Shown here piece after piece: positions 8,678 through 15,882 of a stretch of DNA of 64,000 nt (its first letter is position 1; every line of letters starts with the position of its first letter). The position numbers and the translations under genes are program-made. The notes under the pieces are model-generated. The model saw only the letters and a list, made by a program, of their open reading frames with translations, made no database searches and was not told the origin of the DNA. The DNA comes from an uncultured Massilia sp. (GTDB lineage: Bacteria; Pseudomonadota; Gammaproteobacteria; Burkholderiales; Burkholderiaceae_D), in assembly GCF_913773735.1 (NCBI RefSeq), contig NZ_CAJYEB010000025.1:1-64000 (forward strand), given 5' to 3'.

Positions 8678-9678
8678 GTTTTGCTTCCTGGGGGAGTTTG
8701 CCCGGTTGCCTGCGCTGCCGTCTCGCAGATTTCGCAGAAGGCCCTGCCGTTGCGGGCCGCCTGTTCGAGCGTCCGTGCCTGGGCGACCTGCTCGGGCGGA
8801 TATGCCGACACGGGTTCCGGTTCCGGCTCCGCGTCCGGCGCCGCGGCGACCGCGGCACGCGCCGCCTCGCAGATCTCGCAGAACGGCGTGCCGTCCCGGG
8901 CGGCCTGTTCGAGCGTCTGCGCCTGCGCGACCTGTTCGGCCGGATAATCCGGCTCCGGCTCCGGCGCCTGCGCCGGCTCCGGTTCCTGCGGCGCGGCCGC
9001 CGCCGCGCGCGCCGCTTCGCAGATCTCGCAGAACGGCGTGCCGTCCTGCGCGGCCTCCTCGAGCGCCTGCGCCTGCGCGACCTGGTCCGCGGCGGCTGCC
9101 GCCGCTTGCGCGTCTTCTTGCGCGAGCGTCGCCGCCAGCGCCTCCGTGGGCGCGGCTGCGGCCTCCTGCGCCGGCGCGGGCGTCTGCGCTTGCGCTTCCG
9201 TCTCCGTCTCGGTCTGCGTCTCCGTCTGCGTCTGCGTCTGCGTCTCCACCGCGCTCGCCGTCACGGCGCTCAACGGCGGCAGGTCCTCGACGGCGGCGGC
9301 GGCGGCGGCGGCGGGCGTCGGCGCCACCAGCCGCGCCGGCAGGGCCGCGCGCAGGTCTTCCTCGACCACGACGACCGTGCCGGCCGCCATGCGCGCCGTC
9401 AGCGCGCGTAGCCAGCCGTCCGCGTCCGCCTGCGCGCTCGCCAGCGACGGGCCGCAGCGGTACAGGAGCGACCGCAGTTCGGCGCGCGCGGCCGGTTCGC
9501 CCAGCCAGTAGCGCAGGTAGTCGGCGGCGGCGCCGGCCGACGCGAAGCGGCGCCGCACCGCCAGCGGCGCCGGTCCGGGCGCGCCTTCCTGGAACATGTC
9601 CTGGCCGGCCAGCGCGCGCGACGCGTAGAACGAGACGCGCTTCGGATGGCGCCACAGGCTGGCCAGGGGATGCAACAT
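8674..9678 (-). CDS. Repeat protein with three CEIC motifs, first gene of the T6SS-adaptor-type operon
   Basis: A 334-aa protein of unknown family. Residues 1-115 look like a folded domain (RHPKRVSFYASRALAGQ, YLRYWLGEPAARAELRSLLY). Residues 120-195 are Ala/Thr/Gln/Glu low complexity with alternating TQ and TE. Residues about 198-322 hold three copies of a unit reading approximately EQVAQAQTLEQAARDGTPFCEICEAA, with CxxC pairs at 217-220, 267-270 and 315-318, separated by Pro-Glu linkers. The Cys pairs could bind metal or form disulfides. ATG 9678 is preferred; further ATGs extend upstream but lack a convincing ribosome-binding site. It ends ATGA into the DUF4123 gene. Confidence 0.7.
   Translation of the reverse strand: MLHPLASLWRHPKRVSFYASRALAGQDMFQEGAPGPAPLAVRRRFASAGAAADYLRYWLGEPAARAELRSLLYRCGPSLASAQADADGWLRALTARMAAGTVVVVEEDLRAALPARLVAPTPAAAAAAAVEDLPPLSAVTASAVETQTQTQTETQTETETEAQAQTPAPAQEAAAAPTEALAATLAQEDAQAAAAAADQVAQAQALEEAAQDGTPFCEICEAARAAAAAPQEPEPAQAPEPEPDYPAEQVAQAQTLEQAARDGTPFCEICEAARAAVAAAPDAEPEPEPVSAYPPEQVAQARTLEQAARNGRAFCEICETAAQATGQTPPGSKT
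9193..9246. repeat. Hexamer-type coding microsatellite
   Basis: A run of near-identical six-base units (GTCTGC, GTCTCC) on the plus strand encodes the TQTQTETQ tract on the minus strand. Change in unit number would keep the frame and alter only the linker length between the folded part and the CEIC repeats. Confidence 0.7.
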
Positions 9679-9797
9679 GGGGCGGGGACTGAGTCCGGAC
9701 AAGTATCGGCGCACGATAGCATGCAGTTGTGAGCCTGGCAACATGCCCGTCCGGCGGATTCTGCACCCGCATGCCGGGATGTCCCTGGACTGGAGTG

Positions 9798-9819
9798 ATT
9801 GTCCACAGGGATGTACAAT
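9798..9819. promoter_or_regulatory. Dyad in the LysR / CEIC operon divergent region
   Basis: ATTGT (9798-9802) and ACAAT (9815-9819) form the outer arms of an imperfect 22-bp dyad, 26 bp before the LysR start. This is a plausible LysR-type autoregulatory site. The intergenic stretch 9679-9845 otherwise shows no clear promoter. Confidence 0.4.
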
Positions 9820-9845
9820 CGAAGGCTTCACGCCCCGGGATCGCC

Positions 9846-10763
9846 ATGGACCAACTGCTCGCCATCCGCACCTTCGTGCGCATCGCCGAATCCGGCAGCT
9901 TCGGCAAGGCCGCCGACCAGCTGGAGATCCCGCGTTCCACCGCCAGCAAGCTGATCCAGGATCTCGAGCAGATGCTCGGCGCGCGCCTGGTCCAGCGCAC
10001 CACGCGCCAGGCCACCGTCACGCCCGAGGGCGCGGCCTACTACGAACGCGCGCTGCGCCTGCTGGCCGAGCTGGAGGAGATGGACGCCGAGGCGCGGCGC
10101 ACGCGCGCCCAGCCGCGCGGACGGCTGCGCGTGGGCATCGGCTCCTCGCTGGCGAACTTCACGCTGATCCCGCGCCTGCCCGCCTTCACGGCCAGGTACC
10201 CGGACATCCAGCTGCAGCTGGGCGTGAGCGACCGCCCGGCCGACATGGTCGGCGAGGGCATCGACTGCGTGATCCGCGCCGGCGTGCTGGCCGAGAGCTC
10301 GCTCATCGCGCGCAAGCTGTGCGACCTGGAATTCGTGATCTGCGCGCACCGTTCCTACGTCGAGCGGCACGGCCTGCCGGCGCATCCCGCCGAGCTGCAG
10401 GACGGGCGCCACCACATCGTCGGCTACTACTCGTCGCTGACGGGCCGGCCGATCGACCTGCGCTTCGAGCGCGACGGCGAGACGGTCGTGGTGCAGCCCA
10501 GGAGCGGCGTGGCCGTCAACGAGAGCACGGCGCACCTGACGGCGCTGGTGGCGGGGCTGGGCATCGCCCAGAACTTCCGCCACCAGGTCCAGCCCTGGCT
10601 GGAGCGCGGCGAACTGGTGCTGGTATTTCCCGAGTGGCGCCAGCCGCCCCATCCGCTGTACGCGATGTATCCGCAGAACCGTCACCTGAACGCGAAGGCG
10701 CGCGTGTTCATCGACTGGGCGGTGGAGGTGTTCGCGACCATCGATGCGCGTGCGGGCCGCTGA
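9846..10763 (+). CDS. LysR-family transcriptional regulator
   Basis: A 305-aa protein from ATG 9846. The N-terminal winged HTH (MDQLLAIRTFVRIAESGSF, KAADQLEIPRSTASKLIQDLE) is followed by a substrate-binding domain starting at GRLRVGIGSS and ending in the aromatic-rich PLYAMYPQNRHLNAKARVF typical of the CrgA/AaeR-like subgroup. It is divergent from the CEIC/DUF4123 operon, which it may control; there is no visible metabolic partner on its right side. The inducer is unknown. Confidence 0.9.
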   Translation: MDQLLAIRTFVRIAESGSFGKAADQLEIPRSTASKLIQDLEQMLGARLVQRTTRQATVTPEGAAYYERALRLLAELEEMDAEARRTRAQPRGRLRVGIGSSLANFTLIPRLPAFTARYPDIQLQLGVSDRPADMVGEGIDCVIRAGVLAESSLIARKLCDLEFVICAHRSYVERHGLPAHPAELQDGRHHIVGYYSSLTGRPIDLRFERDGETVVVQPRSGVAVNESTAHLTALVAGLGIAQNFRHQVQPWLERGELVLVFPEWRQPPHPLYAMYPQNRHLNAKARVFIDWAVEVFATIDARAGR

Positions 10764-10791
10764 CGGCGCCCGCGCCGCGCGCGATGCCGGC

Positions 10792-10820
10792 TTGACAGCG
10801 TGAATTGTGCTGAATATTCT
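10792..10820 (+). promoter_or_regulatory. Promoter of the Rrf2 gene
   Basis: TTGACA (10792-10797), 17-bp spacer and TATTCT (10815-10820). The expected start of transcription falls at or within a base or two of the ATG at 10827, so the mRNA would be leaderless. No Shine-Dalgarno sequence is seen before the ATG, which agrees. Confidence 0.65.
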
Positions 10821-10826
10821 CACCTT

Positions 10827-11252
10827 ATGTCCCAGGTCAATGTCCAGTTTTCCGTCGCTTCCCACGTGATGGCCGCGCTCGGCCTGAGCGGGGGCGAGCC
10901 GGTGCGCTCGGCGGTGCTGGCCGGCAGCGTCAACGCCGATCCGACCTTCGTGCGCCGCGTGGTGTCGAAGCTGGCCAAGGCGGGCCTGGTGACGACGACG
11001 CGCGGCAAGGGCGGCGCCTGCGCGCTGGCGCGCGCGCCGGAAGCGATCACGCTGCTCGACATCTACCGGGCCAGCGAGGCGCCGGCGGCGTTCGCGGTGC
11101 ACGCCTATCCGGTCGAGGAGCGCTGCCGGGTCAGCCGCAACATCAAGGGCTGCCTGGGCGACGTGCTGCGCGACGCCCAGGACGGCTTCGAAGGCAGCCT
11201 GGCGCGCCGGACCCTCGCAGACGTCGTCGCGGCCATCCGGCGCGCGGGCTGA
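10827..11252 (+). CDS. Rrf2-family transcriptional regulator
   Basis: A 141-aa Rrf2-type protein: HTH in residues about 5-60 (FSVASHVMAALGL, VNADPTFVRRVVSKLAKAGL) and a wing GKGGACALAR. The cysteine region is limited to EERCRVSRNIKGCLGD, with two Cys and no third, so an Fe-S cluster of the IscR type is doubtful. It is closer to the YwnA/NsrR-like side branch that senses electrophiles or thiols. It starts at ATG 10827 from a promoter that leaves no leader. The gene stands alone before the ParD-like/Map pair. Confidence 0.88.
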   Translation: MSQVNVQFSVASHVMAALGLSGGEPVRSAVLAGSVNADPTFVRRVVSKLAKAGLVTTTRGKGGACALARAPEAITLLDIYRASEAPAAFAVHAYPVEERCRVSRNIKGCLGDVLRDAQDGFEGSLARRTLADVVAAIRRAG

Positions 11253-11290
11253 GGGCGGTCGGCATCCTTGCGCATTGTCCGTTCATGAAT

Positions 11291-11316
11291 ATATACTTCG
11301 TATATTAAAAATATAC
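11291..11316. promoter_or_regulatory. AT-rich dyad upstream of the ParD-like gene
   Basis: ATATAC-TTC-GTATAT (11291-11305) is a perfect dyad, with one more half site ATATAC at 11311-11316 just before the GGAGG ribosome-binding site. The ParD-like product is a natural candidate for binding here and repressing its own operon; this is inference. Confidence 0.55.
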
Positions 11317-11323
11317 GGAGGAT

Positions 11324-11539
11324 ATGATGGGCATCGTGAACATCGACGACGAGCTGCACGACCAGCTGCGCAAGGCCAGCACCGTGTCGTGCCGCTCGAT
11401 CAACGCGCAGGCCGCGTTCTGGCTCAAGATCGGCATGCTGTGCGAGCTGCATCCCACGCTCAGCTTCAACGAGGTCGTGGCGCGCGAGCTGCGCGCCGCC
11501 GGGGTCGTCGAGCCACCGCTCAGGATGGCGCTGGCATGA
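11324..11539 (+). CDS. ParD-like antitoxin-family protein
   Basis: A 71-aa protein beginning MMGIVNIDDELHDQLRKAST with a ribbon-helix-helix style opening, then SCRSINAQAAFWLKIGML and SFNEVVARELRAAG. It matches the ParD_like family (PF11903) as I remember it. GGAGG sits directly upstream (ATG at 11324 or 11327). No ParE toxin is present. Instead the gene overlaps a methionine aminopeptidase gene by ATGA, a pairing seen in other proteobacteria. The partner may simply be cotranscribed rather than a toxin. Confidence 0.75.
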   Translation: MMGIVNIDDELHDQLRKASTVSCRSINAQAAFWLKIGMLCELHPTLSFNEVVARELRAAGVVEPPLRMALA

Positions 11540-12303
11540 CCAAGCGTCCCGAGGAAATCGCGCTGCTGGCCGAATCGGGCCGGCTGCTGGCGAGCGTGTT
11601 CGGCCGGCTCGACCGCCTCGTCCTGGCGGGCATGAGCACCATGGAGGTCAACGACCTGGTCGAAGGCATGATCGTGAACGACCTGCAGGCGCGCCCGGCC
11701 AGCAAGGGGCAGTACGGCTATGCCTACACGCTGAACGCCTCGCGCAACAGCGTGGTCTGCCATGGCGTGCCGTCCACGGCCGACGTGCTGCGGGACGGCG
11801 ACATCGTCAACTTCGACATCACGCTGGAAAAGAACGGCTACATCGCCGATTCCAGCAAGACCTACCTGGTCGGCGCGGTGGCGCCGGCGGCGAAGAAGCT
11901 CGTGCAGGTGACCTACGAGGCGATGTGGAAGGGCATCCGCGCCGTGCGTCCGGGCGCCCGGCTGGGCGACGTCGGCCACGCCATCGAGCGCCACGCACGC
12001 CGCCACGGCTATGCGGTGGTGCGCGACTATTGCGGGCACGGCATCGGCCGCGAGATGCACGAGCCGCCCCAGGTGCTGCACTGGGGCCGCCCGCGCACGG
12101 GCCTGGTGCTGCGCGAGGGGATGGTGTTCACGATCGAGCCGATGCTCAACCAGGGCCGCGAGGCGGTGCGCACCGAGGACGACGGCTGGACGGTGGTCAC
12201 CTGCGACGGCCAGTTGTCGGCCCAGTTCGAGCACACCGTCGCCGTCACGCGCACCGGCGTGCGCGTGCTGACGCTGCGCGCCGGGGAACGGATGCCCAAC
12301 TGA
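11536..12303 (+). CDS. map: Type I methionine aminopeptidase
   Basis: A 255-aa cytosolic metalloprotease that removes the initiator methionine. It shows the pita-bread fold landmarks: SRNSVVCHGVP (His), GDIVNFDITLEKNGYIADSSKT (the two metal-binding Asp), GHGIGREMHEPPQVLH (His) and FTIEPMLNQG (Glu), with QFEHTVAVT supplying the last Glu. It starts ATG 11536, overlapping the ParD-like stop by 4 bp, so it is translationally coupled to that gene. This looks like an accessory Map copy; the housekeeping copy usually lies by rpsB, outside this window. Confidence 0.93.
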   Translation: MTKRPEEIALLAESGRLLASVFGRLDRLVLAGMSTMEVNDLVEGMIVNDLQARPASKGQYGYAYTLNASRNSVVCHGVPSTADVLRDGDIVNFDITLEKNGYIADSSKTYLVGAVAPAAKKLVQVTYEAMWKGIRAVRPGARLGDVGHAIERHARRHGYAVVRDYCGHGIGREMHEPPQVLHWGRPRTGLVLREGMVFTIEPMLNQGREAVRTEDDGWTVVTCDGQLSAQFEHTVAVTRTGVRVLTLRAGERMPN

Positions 12304-12304
12304 T

Positions 12305-13075
12305 TCAGGCGCGCCGGATCAGCGGCCCGCCGGGCACCCGTTCCAGCGCGCCGGCGTCCTGCAGCGCCGCCTCCAGGTTGCGGTGCGCGATGCGCGCGTG
12401 TTCCTTCATCAGGGCTTCCACGCGCGCGCCGGCGCGCGCGGCGATGGCGTCGACGATGGCATGGTGCTGCATCTGCGCGCACTGGAGGATGGCGAACGCC
12501 CCGGGGCGCCGGGCCTGGGCCGCGACGAAGGCGTTGGGCGAGGCGAACGGCATCGATACCGTGCGCGCCATCGTGTCCTGCACGATGGGGCTGCCCGACG
12601 CTTCCAGCACCAGCGCGTGGAAGCGTTCGTTCAGCGCCGCATAGCGTTCCAGCCGCGCGTCCAGCGCGAGCGCCGGCGCACCGGCGCCGGCCAGCACGGC
12701 GTCGATCCCGGCCAGGCAGTCGCGCATCCGCTCGAGCAGCGCGTCCGGTACGCCGCGCTCGGCGGCGAGCCGGGCCGCCAGGCCCTCGACGGTGCCGCGC
12801 ACCTCGATCGCGTCGGCGATGTCCTGCGCCGAGAACGCGCGCACCACGTAGCCGGCCGGCTGCACGTTTTCCAGCAATCCCTCCGCCGCCAGGCGCTGCA
12901 GCGCCGCGCGCGCCGGCGTGCGCGACACGCCCAGGTGGGCGGCGACGTCGACCTCGGCGAGCCGCGCACCGGGACGGTAGTGCCCGCGCAGCACGGCATC
13001 GCGCAAGCCCAGGATGGCGCGCTCGGTCTGGGAGGCGCCCGGCGCCGTCCCGGTCGCCGCGGGCAGGGTGGACAT
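12305..13075 (-). CDS. vanR: GntR/FCD-family regulator, probably VanR
   Basis: A 256-aa regulator: GntR winged HTH in residues about 15-80 (ILGLRDAVLRGHYRPGARLAEVDVAAHLGVSRTPARAALQ split across the fold) and an all-helical FCD ligand domain with the metal-binding type pattern around ERFHALVLEASG and QHHAIVDAIAARAG. The gene follows vanA by 18 bp on the same strand. VanR-type FCD regulators repress vanillate demethylase genes and are released by vanillate. The likely operators are the two TTGTATACA sites upstream of vanA. The symbol rests mostly on context. Confidence 0.78.
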   Translation of the reverse strand: MSTLPAATGTAPGASQTERAILGLRDAVLRGHYRPGARLAEVDVAAHLGVSRTPARAALQRLAAEGLLENVQPAGYVVRAFSAQDIADAIEVRGTVEGLAARLAAERGVPDALLERMRDCLAGIDAVLAGAGAPALALDARLERYAALNERFHALVLEASGSPIVQDTMARTVSMPFASPNAFVAAQARRPGAFAILQCAQMQHHAIVDAIAARAGARVEALMKEHARIAHRNLEAALQDAGALERVPGGPLIRRA

Positions 13076-13093
13076 GGTAGAGGCGCCGCGCGC

Positions 13094-14197
13094 TCAGGCG
13101 GCCGTCGCCGGGGCGGCCGGGGTGGCCGCAGTGGCCGCGGTAGCCGCAGTGGCCGCGCTGGCCGCCGCCACGCCGCGTTCCTCGGCCAGGATGCGCTCGA
13201 TGACGCGGCGCGACTGCACGCCGCCGGCGTCGATGTTCAGCATCAGGAGCTTGCGCTCCGGCCAGCGCAGCAGGTTGGCCTGCTGGCGCTCGAGCATCTC
13301 GCGGTCCTCGGAAAAGACATTGCCCTGGCCCTGGCGGATCGAGGCGGTCAGTTCCTGGTCCTGCGGCTTGAAGTTGCGCGCCATGCCCCAGAAGTACCAG
13401 TGCGAGGTCTCGGTTTCCGGCGTGATGAAGTCGACCACGATCGAGCTGGCCTTGAACTTCGGGTCGGCGTGGTAGCCACCCTTGCCGGCCAGCGCCACGC
13501 CGACCTCGATCAGCACGTGGCTGGGCGGCAGGAAGTGGCAGATCTGCCAGCGGTCGACCGGCTGGTCGTCCGGCAGGTCGTTGCCGCGCAGGGCCATGCG
13601 CCAGAACGGCGGCGCGCCGATGTTCTCCATGAAGCGGCTGGTGACCACCTCGTCGCCCTCGACCTTGGTGTTCACCGGCGCCTCGTCGATCTCCTTCTGG
13701 CCGATGCTGGTGGCATGCACATAGGTCTCGTGCGTCAGGTCCATCAGGTTATCGATCATCAGGCGGTAGTCGCAGGCGATGTGATAGAGGCCGCCGCCGT
13801 ACGCCCATTCCGGATGCTCGGCCCATTCCAGGTGGTGCAGCTTGCCGGGATCGGCCTGTTCGCGGTCGCCGGGCCAGACCCAGACGAAGCCGTAGCGCTC
13901 GATGACGGCGAAGCTGCGGTTGGCGGGAAAGCCGCGCACGCGCTGGCAGGGCATGGCCACGGTCTTGCCGTCGCAGCCCATCTCCAGGCCGTGGTAGCCG
14001 CACACCAGGCGGCCTTCCTGCACGAAGCCCAGCGACAGCGGCGCGCCGCGGTGCGGGCAGAAATCCTCGACGGCCGCGACCTTGCCGCCCGGGCCGCGGA
14101 AGAACACCATCTTCTCGCCGCAGATCTGGCGGCCCAGGGGTTTGTCGGCGATCTCGTCGGGCGTGCAGGCGACATACCAGGCGTTTTTCGGGTACAT
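13094..14197 (-). CDS. vanA: Vanillate O-demethylase oxygenase subunit
   Basis: A 367-aa Rieske non-haem iron oxygenase. With VanB it converts vanillate to protocatechuate plus formaldehyde; relatives also accept syringate. The opening (MYPKNAWYVACTPDEIADKP) is that of VanA. The Rieske cluster ligands are C47-P-H49 and C66-GY-H69, and the iron site is DNLMDLTHETYVH. Unusually, the C-terminus after AEERG is an Ala/Thr-rich tail of about 25 residues (repeated AATAAT). The reductase gene vanB is not adjacent but lies 7.5 kb away in the divergent operon. AAGGAAGGAG precedes the ATG. Confidence 0.93.
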   Translation of the reverse strand: MYPKNAWYVACTPDEIADKPLGRQICGEKMVFFRGPGGKVAAVEDFCPHRGAPLSLGFVQEGRLVCGYHGLEMGCDGKTVAMPCQRVRGFPANRSFAVIERYGFVWVWPGDREQADPGKLHHLEWAEHPEWAYGGGLYHIACDYRLMIDNLMDLTHETYVHATSIGQKEIDEAPVNTKVEGDEVVTSRFMENIGAPPFWRMALRGNDLPDDQPVDRWQICHFLPPSHVLIEVGVALAGKGGYHADPKFKASSIVVDFITPETETSHWYFWGMARNFKPQDQELTASIRQGQGNVFSEDREMLERQQANLLRWPERKLLMLNIDAGGVQSRRVIERILAEERGVAAASAATAATAATAATPAAPATAA

Positions 14198-14243
14198 GCG
14201 GGGGTCTCCTTCCTTGTCGGATACGTGTCGGGTAGGCGACGGA

Positions 14244-14337
14244 TTGTATACAGCGGCCCTGGGCGGCGTTATCTAATTTGCGCATCGCGCGGGCGAATTT
14301 GCGCATCGCCGGCGGCGCCGCCGGCGGCTTGTATACA
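14244..14337. promoter_or_regulatory. Divergent vanA / livK control region with two FCD-type operators and a direct repeat
   Basis: In the 313-bp gap between vanA and the liv operon, TTGTATACA occurs at 14244-14252 and again at 14329-14337, 85 bp apart. It resembles the TTGTATACAA sites bound by GntR/FCD repressors. Between them AATTTGCGCATCGC is repeated directly at 14275-14288 and 14296-14309, exactly 21 bp apart (two helical turns). A VanR repressor acting on both directions through looping is a good guess; the direct repeat may bind another factor. Confidence 0.65.
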
Positions 14338-14510
14338 TCGGCGCCGGCCGGGGCGATAACTTTTTTCGATGCGGTCGTCATGAAAACGGCATGGGGCGGC
14401 ATGGCCGGAAGCGCAATAATCGTCCTACCGATTGCGCCAGACGAGCACCACCACCACACGACAAGCACGGCGACGAACGTGCATGCGCGATCCTACTTTT
14501 GGAGACAACG

Positions 14511-15686
14511 ATGAAATTCCGCCTCGCTCCGGCCCTGCTGGCCGGATGTTCCCTCGCGTTCGGCATGCCGGCGGCCCACGCCGACGAAATCCGTGTCGGC
14601 GTCATCGCCTCGTTCAGCGGCCCCTACAGCAGCTGGGGCAAGCACATCAAGGAAGCCACCGACCTCTACGTCGCACAGCAGAACGGCAAGGCCGGCAAGC
14701 ACACCGTCAAGATCGTCTACAAGGACGTGGGCGGCAACAATCCCGCCCGCGCGCGCCAGCTGGCCGAGGAACTCGTCGTGCGCGACAAGGTCCAGTACAT
14801 CGCCGGCCTGGAATTCACGCCGACCGCGATGGCCGTCGTCGACGTCGCCACCCAGGCCAAGGTGCCCACGGTGATCAACAACTCGGGCACGTCCGGCGTG
14901 CTGGCGCGTTCGCCCTACCTGCTGCGCTCGGGCTATACCCAGTGGATGGTGGCCACGCCGCTGGCCAAGTGGACGGCGGAGCAGGGCATCAAGCGCGTGT
15001 TCCTGGCCGCGGCCGACTACGCGCCGGGCAACGACGCGCTGATCGCCTACCGCAAGTCCTTCACCGAGGCCGGCGGCACCATCGTGGGCGAACTGCGCGT
15101 CCCGCTGAACACGACCGACTTCTCGACCTACATGCAGAAGGCGAAGGAGGCCAGGCCGGACGCCATGTACATGTTCATGCCGGTCGGCCCGCTGTCGGTG
15201 GCGTTCATCAAGGCCTACGTGGAGCGCGGCCTGGACAAGGCCGGCATCAAGCTCGAGGCGACCGCCGAGACCGAGGAAAGCGAACTGGCCGGCTACGGCG
15301 ACGCGGCCGCCGGCATCGTCACCGCGCTGCACTATTCGCCGGCCAGCACCACCCCGGCCAACCAGCAGTTCGTGAACGGCCTGAAGCAGAAGTACGGCCA
15401 GGACCGCGTCCCCAACGTCGGTTCGATCTCGGCCTACGACGCGATGCAGATGATCTTCCAGATGATCCGCGCCACCGACGGCAAGCGCGACGGCGACAAG
15501 GCCATGGCCGCCATCAAGGGCTATTCCTGGGAAAGCCCGCGCGGTCCGGTGACCGTCGATCCGGCCACGCGCGAACTGGTGCAGAACGTCTACATCCGCC
15601 GCGTCGAAAAGGTGGGCGGCGCCTACGTCAACCAGCCGTTCAAGACCTATCCGGCGATCCGGGATCCCGGCACGAAGATGGAGTGA
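14511..15686 (+). CDS. ABC transporter substrate-binding protein (branched-chain amino acid/aromatic acid type)
   Basis: A 391-aa periplasmic protein with signal peptide (residues 1-23, ending AHA before DEIRVG). It has a Leu/Ile/Val-binding (Peripla_BP_6) fold: IRVGVIASFSGPYSSWGKHI, VYKDVGGNNPARARQLAEELV, VINNSGTSGVLARSPYLLRSG. Set at the head of a vanillate/gallate operon, it probably binds an aromatic acid rather than an amino acid, as known for several Peripla_BP_6 proteins of aromatic clusters. Its sequence differs clearly from the second such protein at 60330. The start has a GGAGACAACG site. Confidence 0.88.
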   Translation: MKFRLAPALLAGCSLAFGMPAAHADEIRVGVIASFSGPYSSWGKHIKEATDLYVAQQNGKAGKHTVKIVYKDVGGNNPARARQLAEELVVRDKVQYIAGLEFTPTAMAVVDVATQAKVPTVINNSGTSGVLARSPYLLRSGYTQWMVATPLAKWTAEQGIKRVFLAAADYAPGNDALIAYRKSFTEAGGTIVGELRVPLNTTDFSTYMQKAKEARPDAMYMFMPVGPLSVAFIKAYVERGLDKAGIKLEATAETEESELAGYGDAAAGIVTALHYSPASTTPANQQFVNGLKQKYGQDRVPNVGSISAYDAMQMIFQMIRATDGKRDGDKAMAAIKGYSWESPRGPVTVDPATRELVQNVYIRRVEKVGGAYVNQPFKTYPAIRDPGTKME

Positions 15687-15694
15687 TCCGCCGC

Positions 15695-15723
15695 GGGCCG
15701 CCCGCGCGGCCCGGACCCGGTCC
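15695..15723. promoter_or_regulatory. GC-rich hairpins between the binding-protein gene and livH
   Basis: GGGCCGC-CCGC-GCGGCCC (15695-15712) is followed by GGACCCGGTCC (15713-15723) and a further CCCCGCG/CGCGGGG pair near 15741-15755. Such hairpins after the binding-protein gene often lower expression of the downstream membrane genes or stabilise the upstream message. There is no T-tract, so read-through is expected. Confidence 0.5.
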
Positions 15724-15882
15724 GGCCCGTCCCCGCCCGTCCCCGCGACGCGGGGCGCGGCGCCGTATCGCCCGCGATGTTCCCTGTCAGCGATGGAGTC
15801 CCCATGTCGTCACCACGTTCCACCACGCGCCGGGGCGCGGCGTCCGCGCCCGCCCGCCGGCACCCCTGAAGGAGGAGGCCAG

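Noticed and set aside
4424..9678. Calling this a complete type VI secretion system
   Set aside because: None of the structural genes (TssB, TssC, Hcp, VgrG) is present; only adaptor-type and cargo-type genes are visible.
11324..12303. Calling the ParD-like/Map pair a toxin-antitoxin system
   Set aside because: The partner has all metal ligands of a normal aminopeptidase and no ParE features.
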